From NCBI RefSeq assembly GCF_004359215.1, contig NC_090615.1, positions 5,725,699-5,789,698 of the forward strand: DNA of 64,000 bases, read 5' to 3'. This document shows positions 33,244 to 42,425 of the stretch, in pieces (position 1 is the first letter of the stretch; every line of letters starts with the position of its first letter). The DNA comes from Bremia lactucae (Eukaryota; Oomycota; Peronosporomycetes; Peronosporales; Peronosporaceae). The notes beneath the pieces are model-generated. The model was given only the letters and a program-made list of their open reading frames with translations, was not told where the DNA came from and searched no databases. Position numbers and translations under genes: made by a program.

Positions 33244-33502
33244 AAACTCGTTCTTTTGGTACGTAATCGCTTGCTGCAGAGCTACTTGTCAGAAAAGAAG
33301 CCACCACATGCTCCAGCACTTCCGTTTTCGGGGTGTCGCTCGCCCCACAGATTTCTACAACTTGTCGTGGCTTATAACCAGCAATTTTTTCATCGTTACG
33401 TGTGGTAGCCGCGTCAATAAAGTCTAGACCCGTCAGAAAGCTACTAGTTGGTCGCCGTGCAAACAACTCCAGTGCCGTTTCATCAAATTTAAGGCGCTGC
33501 AT
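33244..33502 (-). CDS. XRCC2-like RecA/Rad51-family protein, N-terminal part only
   Basis: The frame starts at 33502 (MQRLKFDETALELFARRPT) and is open to the gap, about 86 residues. LDFIDAATTRND and RQVVEICGASDTPKTEVLEHVVA match the N-terminus and Walker A region of Rad51 paralogs, closest to XRCC2. XRCC2 acts with other Rad51 paralogs in homologous recombination repair. The Walker A is unusual: GASDTPKT has Pro where the glycine before Lys is expected. The ATPase core and Walker B are lost at the contig end. Its start is about 107 bp from the TAF1 start on the opposite strand. Confidence 0.65.
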
Positions 33503-33609
33503 GAGCTATGCAAATGTAGCCATATCTGAATTATGTCGCAAAAAAAGCATTCATTCCTTATAGCAACATTCCGCTTCGCGCAACCTTTTTGTCAGTTAAC
33601 AATAACGGG
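33503..33609. promoter_or_regulatory. Shared promoter region of XRCC2-like and TAF1 genes
   Basis: Only 107 bases separate the two divergent start codons, so both promoters must lie here or overlap the coding starts. No clear core element is visible. Confidence 0.35.
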
Positions 33610-36600
33610 ATGGAACTAGCTTCCATGCTGCACGATGGCGCTCTTCAGAGCCCCAAACTCCCAACAGATGTGCCTGCATCCTCTAATGACGAAACTTCGT
33701 CTCTGTACAAGACATCAGCGTCTTCGCCGGCCCTAGACGATGCATCCTCGCCGCAAAAGAAGGCGCATACCGAGTCCATCAACTTTGCTGCTCTGTACAA
33801 GCGATCTTCGCGTGGTGGAGACGTAATAGCAACGTTACGCGCATTAGAAAAGGAGTTGAAAGAAATTTCAATTCGACACCGAGCGCAGCAGCAACAAAAA
33901 AGCTCGGTATCGGATGTGACTGTATTAAGATACGCCCCCGATCAGCAACAGCAGCTTTTGACAACACAGGAGGCTGGAGGTGCTGAGAACGCAGCTGGCA
34001 AGGAACAGACCATACAGCCGCAACCTCCACGAGCTGCTGAGGCGAAAGGAAAGCCCATGCGGCGCTTTTTAGCTTCGTCTGAGACGCCATTTGCCATAAT
34101 GGCGGCCACGACGGAACGACGTAATGGACTCATTGACATGGAAGAGGAGAGTGATGCACAGTACCACAAAGTGCAACAATTGTCGTGGGAAGACGATATC
34201 ATATGGGGCATTGATTTCAATACAGCTGCGAAGCAGGACATGGAGAAAAAAGGCGAGAGTGGTGTGGAGATGGAAGACTCTGTGGGTCGAATTACTGTCG
34301 TGCAAGAACCAACACCAAACCGCGTTGCAACAAACGCTATGAGTGGAAATAAACGAGCTGTAAAGAGTGAAATAAGACTGCCAACACAAGGGCAATTGCG
34401 TGTGGCAGAAGCACCGCAAGCTACGGCTTCGAATCCAGTAAGTTTGGCGAGTTTTGACATGACCAAGCCTAGAAACTATCGCTGGGAGCTTGAGGATGTG
34501 TCAATTCGGAAACATAAGGTAGAAAGTGTGGAAGAGAAAGTGCCAGAGACGCTCTTGTGTCCGCTAAACAAGGAGCTACTGAATGACTCGTGGGTGGCTG
34601 CGATTGGATGGAAATCGACACAAGACATGCCGGAGAGTAAATTGGTCTTGGATGATAACGACGCGTCGCTTATCTACTCTGTCTCGGAGATGGAAGATGT
34701 ACGTCCGACTTTGCGTATTCCGGAACGAAAACTAGGAGCGGCAGAGCAGCGTCTGGCGCAGCTAGACAAGCAACGTATTGAAAAGAAACAACGAATTGAT
34801 GAAGTGATGGGCAATCTTGAATTTGGGGAAGAGACTGCTGAAGGCCGACTTGGGACCGAAGGAAGTGGCAAAAAGTCAAAGGATACGCGTGTGGTCAAGA
34901 ACATTGGGTACGTGCACCATTCACTGCCAGCCATGAAGCTTTCGCTTACAAAACCTGAACTACCAAAGACGAAATTGCGCGATTTTCACCGACCTCGTGG
35001 GAGATTTAAAATTAATGAACGGATGGAGTTTTTTCCACCACCACCGGGCGCAGCCAAACTAGCGCCTCAGGAAGAAAGTGCGATGGTGACACAAATAAAG
35101 AAAAGCTCGGATTTGAACCCAACCGCTGGTGGCAAGTTGATACTTATTGAATACACTGAACAGCATCCTCCAATGCTGTCAAATCCAGGAATGGCGTCTC
35201 GAATTCTTCACTATTGGCGACCCCCGGAAGACAATTCGACAGGATTGGGGATCTTAGGAAAGAAGAAGATCCGCAAGTCACGTCCGAAACCACCTGATAT
35301 GAAAATGGGCCAAGTCATTACGCTGGGTGATCACGATGAGTCCCCATTTGTCGGGGATATCCCACCAGGACGCGTTGTAACGTCACTCAATTCAAAGCTG
35401 TATAAGGTGCCAATATTTCCTCATAAGCCGGCGGTGCCATTTGCTGCAAGCTCAGACGCGCGAGAACGCAATACTTCGGATATCTTTCTCATGTGTCGCT
35501 CGATCACAAAGGGCAAAAAGGGCGTCACAGCTGATAAGTCGGGTGGACTGGGAGTACCCAAGACAACTGTGTACATTATGGAATTGCCAGAGGTGTTTGT
35601 CGCCGGTCAAATTGAGCCTCAAATCGAAGTCCCGGCGCCTAATTCTCGTAGTGCGAATGAATTTATCCGGCCGTACATGTCGTTTCATATTCTACGGCTG
35701 TTTAAGAAAGCGAGCGACGGGGAGCGATTAAAGATTGAGGATATTGCACGTGCGTTTCCGAATCAGTCAGGAACTGCCATTCGCAAGCGGATGAAAGAGG
35801 TTGCTACATTCGAGCGTGGTGGCAATGATTCTGGATGGTGGAAGAAAAAACCAACTTCGCAACTGCAAAGTGAGGAAGAGATTCGTGCTAGCATTCCACC
35901 AGAAAGCGTGTGTCTCTATGAAAGCATGATGTCGGGTCACAGACGGCTGCTGGATATCGGCCTTACCAAGCTCTTTACACCTTCTGGTGTGAATGGTGCA
36001 ATTAATCATTTAATTCGACGTTTAGAATTGCGTAAGAATGCCTTGTCCACACGTCTTGTGGCACTGAATCTCGAACGGCGCGCACGGGAGAAAGCTCAAG
36101 CAGAACTTTGGAAGATGGATCCTGTGGTGCGCAAGCTTGAAAAAGATATACAAGTTGCTCGGTATATTAATGAGCAGCTGCAGCTCACACCGTGGAATTT
36201 GACAAATAATTACGTGGAATGCCACTTACAAGGCAAAGGTTCTGGAATGCTGCAACTTGGTGGGATTGGTGACCCCACAGGACGTGGTGAAGGCTTCAGC
36301 TTTGTGCGTGTGCCACAGTCTCGTGCAAAGAAGAAAGACGGCGAGGAAGATGTCGCTCCAACAGCCGAGAGCAAAATCAGTGCCGAGACTGCAGCTGTGC
36401 AAAAGGCTGTAGCGGCGGTCACGGGTACGACTGCCGACTTGCGCAAGCTGAAAATGAAAGAAGCGGGTGATGTGTTGCGGAATCTGGGGCTCGCGGATGC
36501 AGATATTAAAAAGCTACGTCGGTGGGATCGAATTCATATGGTGCGTGAATTAAGTAGTCGTGCCACAGCCCACGGTGTTGCTGGTAGTTTGAGCAAATTT

Positions 36601-38310
36601 GCCCGTGGCGCACGTAAGTCGCTTTCAGCTCAACAACAAGAGTACCGCAAGAAATGTGACGTGATCTATGAGCGTCAAATGGACGTGCTAAGTTCCACAA
36701 AGACGACGTTCTCATCGGATGAAGAGTCAGATGGCGATGACGAGTTGGACGAACTGGGAGCGGATGTCGAGGCCGACATTTTAGGTGGTACAGATACGAA
36801 ACGCGGTCCAAAGAATTTATTTCGAAGTGGAGGTGGAGGTCTGAATCGGTCCAAGGAAGTGCTTGCTGAACGGGAAGATGCGGTGGAATTACGTCGACTG
36901 ATGGAGGAAATGAACGAGGACACGGGTTTGAATGCTAATGGCAAACCGACAAGTGCTGTTCGTCGTCCAGATGTCGACACGAATGGCTTGCGCAATCAGC
37001 TTCGGGCTAGTGGGATCAAAGAAGGTGGCACTGGTGTCAGTGGCATTTCTTCTGTATCAGCATTTGGCGCTCGCTCGAATGCAATCTCTCGCGGAGGCTC
37101 AGCGCTGTCATCTGCATTGGCAACGCCTACTGGCCAATTGTCGCGAGTGTCTTCACCCACTCGTGGGAATCGCACACCAGTCCCGTCAGAGCCATCCAGT
37201 GCGTCAAAGAAGATTCCTGGACGTAAAGTCGTGAAACGAGTTGTTCGTACGATTGAAGAAGATGGTAGTGAGACGGTTCGGATTCATTTCATCGTCGATG
37301 ATAAACAAGTCGCTCGATATCGTGCAATGCAGCAGCGCAAGGATCGTCAGCAGAAAGCGGATGAACGGAATTTGCTTCGCAAACGCAAGCGCATGCTAGC
37401 ATTAGAAGATGATGGTTCAGGTCAGAGTTTGCTTGATAAGGCAAAGAGACGCAAACAATTACAAGAAGAATTGAAACAACTGGCCAAGACAGAAGCGCAG
37501 AATCGAGGATACCAAGAAATGTTGAAAAAGGGCGAGGCTGGTGATGGCGTTGATGGCGACGAGGTGGATGATGGGACTGGCAAGAATGTTATTCGCTGTA
37601 CTCAATGCCTCCAGGTAGGCCACATGCGTACAAATCGCAGCTGTCCATTGTACATGGCGGACGAAGCTCGTTCAAAAAAGTTGGGGCCGTATTTTGAAAC
37701 TCAAGCGGGTAGTGCACTTGCCGAACCATTGAAAATGAACAAGTCTTCGTCGATACTTAGTGGTGGTGACTCGAGTACGAAGATTACTGTGAACCTCGCG
37801 GAGCTACGGGAAGGTGCACGTAAACACAACGCTGAAAAGAAGCGCAAACGGGAAATGGAGTTGCGGGAACAAGCCGAGCTGTATAAGAGGCCGTATGCAA
37901 AAGGAGCTGTCAAGTTAAGTCGCTCCCGGATGCCCGTTGAGCATTTAAATCATGCACTTGATATGATTGTTCAGCGGCTGCTTGAAATGCCCGAGAGTGA
38001 AATCTTTCGTGCACCCGTGGATGCAACTGCCGTTCATAATTACTACCAGATTGTAAAGCAGCCGATGGATTTGAGCACGATTCAAAGCAAGATTGAGGCC
38101 AAGGAATACGACTCGATGCGCGAGTTTGTGAAAGATTTAGAACTGATTGTGAACAACTCACGCATTTTTAATGGTGAACCAACCAAGTCGGTTATCACAG
38201 CCAATGCTCAAAAGGTATTGCGTCGTGCCCAGGATGAGATGGCGGTACTTAACGCAGATGGCGGAATGACTCCAACTACCCCCCACCGCAGCAACAATAG
38301 CCCTGCATAA
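33610..38310 (+). CDS. TAF1: TFIID subunit 1 (TAF1), single exon
   Basis: The frame gives 1,566 residues from the ATG at 33610; an upstream in-frame TTG at 33589 is less likely. The DUF3591-type core characteristic of TAF1 lies at about residues 480-1000 (LNPTAGGKLILIEYTEQHPP, MASRILHYWRPP, FIRPYMSFHILRLFKK). A zinc knuckle follows at about 1328 (CTQCLQVGHMRTNRSC) and one bromodomain at about 1440-1550 (FRAPVDATAVHNYYQIVKQPMDLSTIQ, NNSRIFNGE). TAF1 is the scaffold of TFIID, which binds core promoters and loads RNA polymerase II. Animal TAF1 has two bromodomains; here only one is seen. Acidic and Gly/Ser-rich linkers lie between domains. Confidence 0.93.
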   Translation: MELASMLHDGALQSPKLPTDVPASSNDETSSLYKTSASSPALDDASSPQKKAHTESINFAALYKRSSRGGDVIATLRALEKELKEISIRHRAQQQQKSSVSDVTVLRYAPDQQQQLLTTQEAGGAENAAGKEQTIQPQPPRAAEAKGKPMRRFLASSETPFAIMAATTERRNGLIDMEEESDAQYHKVQQLSWEDDIIWGIDFNTAAKQDMEKKGESGVEMEDSVGRITVVQEPTPNRVATNAMSGNKRAVKSEIRLPTQGQLRVAEAPQATASNPVSLASFDMTKPRNYRWELEDVSIRKHKVESVEEKVPETLLCPLNKELLNDSWVAAIGWKSTQDMPESKLVLDDNDASLIYSVSEMEDVRPTLRIPERKLGAAEQRLAQLDKQRIEKKQRIDEVMGNLEFGEETAEGRLGTEGSGKKSKDTRVVKNIGYVHHSLPAMKLSLTKPELPKTKLRDFHRPRGRFKINERMEFFPPPPGAAKLAPQEESAMVTQIKKSSDLNPTAGGKLILIEYTEQHPPMLSNPGMASRILHYWRPPEDNSTGLGILGKKKIRKSRPKPPDMKMGQVITLGDHDESPFVGDIPPGRVVTSLNSKLYKVPIFPHKPAVPFAASSDARERNTSDIFLMCRSITKGKKGVTADKSGGLGVPKTTVYIMELPEVFVAGQIEPQIEVPAPNSRSANEFIRPYMSFHILRLFKKASDGERLKIEDIARAFPNQSGTAIRKRMKEVATFERGGNDSGWWKKKPTSQLQSEEEIRASIPPESVCLYESMMSGHRRLLDIGLTKLFTPSGVNGAINHLIRRLELRKNALSTRLVALNLERRAREKAQAELWKMDPVVRKLEKDIQVARYINEQLQLTPWNLTNNYVECHLQGKGSGMLQLGGIGDPTGRGEGFSFVRVPQSRAKKKDGEEDVAPTAESKISAETAAVQKAVAAVTGTTADLRKLKMKEAGDVLRNLGLADADIKKLRRWDRIHMVRELSSRATAHGVAGSLSKFARGARKSLSAQQQEYRKKCDVIYERQMDVLSSTKTTFSSDEESDGDDELDELGADVEADILGGTDTKRGPKNLFRSGGGGLNRSKEVLAEREDAVELRRLMEEMNEDTGLNANGKPTSAVRRPDVDTNGLRNQLRASGIKEGGTGVSGISSVSAFGARSNAISRGGSALSSALATPTGQLSRVSSPTRGNRTPVPSEPSSASKKIPGRKVVKRVVRTIEEDGSETVRIHFIVDDKQVARYRAMQQRKDRQQKADERNLLRKRKRMLALEDDGSGQSLLDKAKRRKQLQEELKQLAKTEAQNRGYQEMLKKGEAGDGVDGDEVDDGTGKNVIRCTQCLQVGHMRTNRSCPLYMADEARSKKLGPYFETQAGSALAEPLKMNKSSSILSGGDSSTKITVNLAELREGARKHNAEKKRKREMELREQAELYKRPYAKGAVKLSRSRMPVEHLNHALDMIVQRLLEMPESEIFRAPVDATAVHNYYQIVKQPMDLSTIQSKIEAKEYDSMREFVKDLELIVNNSRIFNGEPTKSVITANAQKVLRRAQDEMAVLNADGGMTPTTPHRSNNSPA

Positions 38311-38472
38311 GGTAATAAATAACTCCTAGCCGTATGTGTTTAAATCACATGTGAATTGAATTTGACAGATTAATGTTTTCTTAAGTAAGAAACATCAAGC
38401 TACTGAAGTAAGAAATGGTTACTAGTTTACAAAAAAGAAATTGCGTGTGAAATTAGAACTTGCTGTGTTTAA

Positions 38473-39140
38473 TTACAATAATTTTATTAATTCCCGGCGA
38501 TGCAAATTAATTCTGTACTCCCAAGACTGCTGTTGCGCGTAACTTGACAGATAGAGTACATAAACTTTTCCTTTGGCATACAACTTTAACGAAAAGAATT
38601 GACTGTTCAATTTCGCATTCGACTTGATAAACTGAAGAGTCGACAAATCCAAACTAGTCAGAAGCTTCGCTGTCGTATTATCAAATAAATGAAAAGCCGT
38701 GTCCGTGAGCATTCCCCAGCGAATCACCATTGTTTTCCGGGACGGAGATGCACTTGCGGGTTTCTGAGGCGTCCGCGGTGCAGGAGAAGAGAGCAATTTA
38801 TTACTTGAACCACTTCTAGACCAATAAGAATACGCTCGTCTCGTGCGTGTCGGAAGAATCGGCGCCATAAGAAACTGACCGGATTTGCATGGCATTTGAG
38901 ACGACAGCGGTGTAATTTCAAGCTCCACCGTTCCTTGGACAAAGCGATGTAGCCCTATAATAGACTCATCGACTGGAAACTTCCACTTTCCTAACGGGAC
39001 ACTAAACGTCCTTTTTGATTCCCATCCATAATCCAATGCTACAACTGCTTGTCCTAAAAATCGCAACTTTCCGGTACTTGTGACCCCAATTAACGTAATA
39101 ATAATGTCGCATTTGCTAGAGAGCATTGGCACCAAGAATT
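38473..39140 (-). CDS. C2-like and PH-domain protein, C-terminal part
   Basis: The minus frame runs into the gap at its N-terminal end, so only the last about 220 residues are present. The first part (KCDIIITLIGVTSTGKLRFLG, VELEITPLSSQM) resembles the second half of a C2 domain. After a Ser/Arg-rich linker, about 100 residues look like a PH domain (WGMLTDTAFHLF, FFSLKLYAKGKVYVLYLSS, QSWEYRINLHRR). Such pairs bind membrane phosphoinositides. It is convergent with TAF1, 162 bp apart. The exact family is not recognised. Confidence 0.5.
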
Positions 39141-39240
39141 NNNNNNNNNNNNNNNNNNNNNNNNNNNNNNNNNNNNNNNNNNNNNNNNNNNNNNNNNNNN
39201 NNNNNNNNNNNNNNNNNNNNNNNNNNNNNNNNNNNNNNNN
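39141..39240. other. Assembly gap (100 N, likely of unknown true length)
   Basis: Exactly 100 N lie between the C2/PH gene and element D integrase. Both flanking coding regions are cut at the gap. Confidence 0.95.
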
Positions 39241-40950
39241 AATCGTATCCGAATTGGAGCGAGTTTTTACCGATGGTCGAATTCGCCATCAATAATTCGG
39301 TGCATGCGTCTACAACACATACACCGTTCTTTGTGAATGGCTTACTCCATCCTTGCATACCCACCCAATTAGAGGGATCCTCTAGTTAAAGGGGGGGGGT
39401 GGACTCGCACGAGCAAATCCAATTCTGGCTCATGCTCATCACGCGTCGAAATTAACAACGACGCGAGTGATGTCGATGTCGAAGAAATCGACATCGAAAA
39501 TGAGAATGATCTCATGGCAGTACGCACAAAGCGTACTGAAAAAGACAAAACAAATGAGTTAGCAGTAGAATTTCTGATAACTCGAGAATCAATAACCCGT
39601 TTCGTTCAGGATTCCATTGCTAACGCAGTGGGCCGACATAAATGGAATGCAGACAAACATGGAAGAGCAAAAGTTCATTCATTTAAAGTTAATGATCTAG
39701 TGCTACTCTCTACGTAAACCTACCTAAGCGATTAGAAACTAATGTGGGTAGCATTAATCTACTACCCAAGTTCATTAGTCCTTTCCGTGAACTGCACCGC
39801 AGAGGCAATGCGTACACAATAGGATTGCCACGTAGGATGCGAACGCATTCTACGTTTTACGTTGGTCGGCTCCAACCGTACCATCAGTACGCGGCTTCTT
39901 CTGCAAGGCCTTTAGTTTTGGACGCTTAAGTCAGCTATTAAATGGTACGCTTTGTATCAATCCCAGTCCGTGAACGGTAGCAAGTGATATCCCAGCAGCG
40001 CCACCCCATAGTTTTAATTACCAGTTCCGGTGTTGGGCCTCCCTCTTTCACGACCTACTTGATAGTACCGCTCCCGTAGTGGCTTCTTAAATTTCTCCGG
40101 CAAATTTATGTTTTCATCCTTCTCGTCTCTTAGTTTAGCTTCGTCCTCATTGTCCTTGATGGCATCATAATATCCTGCCGCCTCGGAGGGATGAAAAGTT
40201 TCAAATCTGGAAGGGGCCTTGTTTGCCGCTTCCGAGGACGGATTTGATCCCCTCCCCGCCCAGTCGATGTCAATGCTACCACCCTTTTCAAGAATCTCCA
40301 AAAGATTCTTGTGATCGCGAACCAGATTCTCATGTTGAACCTGAAGTTTCTCATGCCGGTTCCGAATATCCTCGAAACTACGATGAGCTGACGACAGCTC
40401 ATCGCGAACAGCAAGATACTTCCGTTCGTACTCCAACATGGAGTAGGCACTCTTTGAACGGTCTTCCAACCGCTCGATATGGTGAGTCTGCACCGTCTGC
40501 TCCAACGAGCGACGCTTGCCGCGCTCGTGTTCAAGTCCCTCCTCCAAATCATGGAGGAAGTGATCTATTTTGTCAATCCTCGACATTAGATCCGACATAC
40601 GTTTCGGATCGAATTTTCCCTCCTACACCACAACCATTGGTGGATTCCCACGGTGGTTAGCGTTTCCTTGTGGAACGTATCCAGAACCACCGTGATGTGG
40701 AGGGGCAGCGAACGAGTTATCTTGTTCGCTGTCGTGGTTATCCACCTTCGCATGACAGCTGGGAGCCTCATTCCCAGCTGATTTCTGACGTTGAGGGTCT
40801 CGTCCGTCAGTATGACGAGACCCATCCGATGGTTCAGAAGGCCCATCGGAAAACACGCGCCCCTGGCGCTTGTAAATCGATTGCAAAACGTCAATCGCGT
40901 CACGCATCTCAATAGAGATGCGAGCCCTTCTTCAGGGCGAAGAAAGGGAA
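39241..40950 (+). pseudogene. Element D integrase tail, linker and chromodomain
   Basis: After the gap comes the end of the integrase core ([20 protein letters not shown]), then KWNADKHGRAKVHSFKVNDLVLL (39650-39712) and the FRELHRRGNAYTI region with FYVGRLQPYHQY (39790-39890). A Pro/Ser-rich linker open on the plus strand follows (40223-40660). The chromodomain is at 40672-40860 (TSYLVRCRGYPPSHDSWEP, GLVRQYDETHPM). A stop separates linker and chromodomain. The linker and chromodomain bases also code on the minus strand for the antisense frame. Confidence 0.8.
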
Positions 40951-41837
40951 TAGGCATCCCCTTTTACCCTCTTCGAGTTGTCTACACAACACGGACAGGG
41001 ATCACCCCACGTGAGGCATGGAAGTCCAGCTTTACGTGACAACCGATGCAATTTATACTTTGCACCGGTTAGAGTTCGTTTCTCAAATTTAACGCGATTC
41101 GCGTTAAGTTTTTGAAGCCAGGCCTGGCGTCCAATGTCTTTGACATTACGAATGAACGCGCTCCAGGCTTGCATAAGCGAGACTTTATCTCGCTTATTAT
41201 GGCCACAAAACCATCGATGCTTTAGAAAAGCATCGAGATAGAAATCTTCCTCAGCGAGAAAGTTCTTCGCGCTGGGATCAAGCCCATGTGGCTTTGTCGC
41301 AATAAATAAGGGATATTTATTGTGAGGAGAAGTTTCTCCAGACAATCTATTGATTAGCCGTTCTGGCAAAAGCCACAACTTCTTTTCAGGGGCAAGATGA
41401 GACACTTACTGTCTTCACTCCCCTGAGTGGTACCCACTGAAGAAAGGGTACCACAAGAACTTTTCTTACGATGGCTTACGCCATCGTCGTCACCTTGCAC
41501 ACAAACACGTGCAGGTGACCGTATGGGAGATCGTACGGCCGATGAGGGATCATCCTCATCGTCGGATCCAAATAGACTATTTACTCGTCTATCAGAATGA
41601 GCCCTCTCATTCGAAGGCTCATTGTCAGCCTCCTGACGTCTATCAGGCGACTGTTCCATTCTCCCCGAGTCAACCATTTCATCCGACTCGCATTCGTAGT
41701 CGGCCTCCAAAGAGGAGTCGTATTCACGTGGTGAATGGTCCACGTGCACTCGCAAGATCAAGTGCTGTGCGAGTGAAAGATACTACGGCAGACGTTCCGT
41801 CTGCCGCAAGAGATAACAGTGCGTCACCCCGCATGAG
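40014..41837 (-). pseudogene. Antisense reading frame of element D, longest copy
   Basis: The start near 41837 is 134 nt from the 3' LTR (41971). Segments in order: Ser/Asp-rich N-terminus with LEADYECESDEM (41761-41354); the conserved block KKLWLLPERL, FYLDAFLKHR, AWSAFIRNVKDIG, FEKRT, LPCLTWGDPCPCC (41405-40932); the tail segment SIYKRQGRVFSDGPSE (40907-40623), opposite the chromodomain; and an intact 194-codon end (40598-40014). The last part is a coiled coil (HFLHDLEEGLEHERGKRRS, ENLVRDHKNLLEILEKGGS) with a charged tail. A few shifts separate the segments. Together they would make roughly 600 residues. No known domain is recognised. Confidence 0.65.
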
Positions 41838-41970
41838 TTGACTCTTCATGTGATGGAAATTTTTAAGTGATGGTTCTGACCAATCAACATCGTTTTAAAA
41901 ATTAAGTGGTCACATACTGACCACTCCATCCAATGACACTCAGAGTGATTGTCGTTTAAGGGAGGGGTGA

Positions 41971-42425
41971 TGTAACGGAGTGTATCGTTACATGAAATTA
42001 TCCCTTAAAGGTTGTTAATCAATATATTATCTAAAAGGTAGAAAATATTTGCAGGATATTACTTTATATAGTAATATTCAGAATTCTTATCCATAAATAG
42101 GTATAGACCATTATACCTATTAAGTCCGCAGACTAATCAGCTGTAGGAGTAATCAAAGAGAGAGTTACATATAAGATAGAGATAAGAATTCATTTACATG
42201 TTTAGTATTAGATTAAAATTAAGTTAGCATTTACAAAGATAGAACAAGAGACACTTAATTATATTTAATACAGTTTTTATTTTACTCTCTTCGGCTAGTT
42301 ACCTTAAGAGAAGTCTTCCTCTTCACGTACTAGTGTACGTGAAATAACGTTAGGCACCACTCGCAACTGAAGCAGTGCGAAGTGGACTTGTACTGAAACA
42401 GTACAAGTAGTAGTGCCCCGTTACA
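41971..42425 (+). repeat. 3' LTR of element D
   Basis: It starts TGTAACGGAGTG after the purine tract AAGGGAGGGG and ends CCCCGTTACA. It has the same hairpins as the 5' LTR. The bases after it (GCTAC) belong to the interrupted Copia element. Confidence 0.88.

Larger units (their letters stand above)
32388..42425 (+). mobile_element. Gypsy element D (family A), plus strand, with a host-gene contig inside
   Basis: The element has a 458-nt 5' LTR (32388-32845), a Gag N-terminus, a 3' Pol part from 39241, and a 455-nt 3' LTR (41971-42425). It was inserted into a Copia element, which continues on both sides. About 4.7 kb of expected Gag and Pol are missing and are represented by two 100-N gaps. 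Between these gaps lies 5.9 kb with three host genes, which I regard as misplaced. Confidence 0.85.

Noticed and set aside
33589..33609. TTG at 33589 as start of TAF1
   Set aside because: Non-ATG start is unlikely; the ATG at 33610 is in the same frame.
33244..39140. A retrotransposon that captured host genes
   Set aside because: Both outer genes are cut exactly at 100-N gaps, which points to contig ends rather than biological breakpoints.
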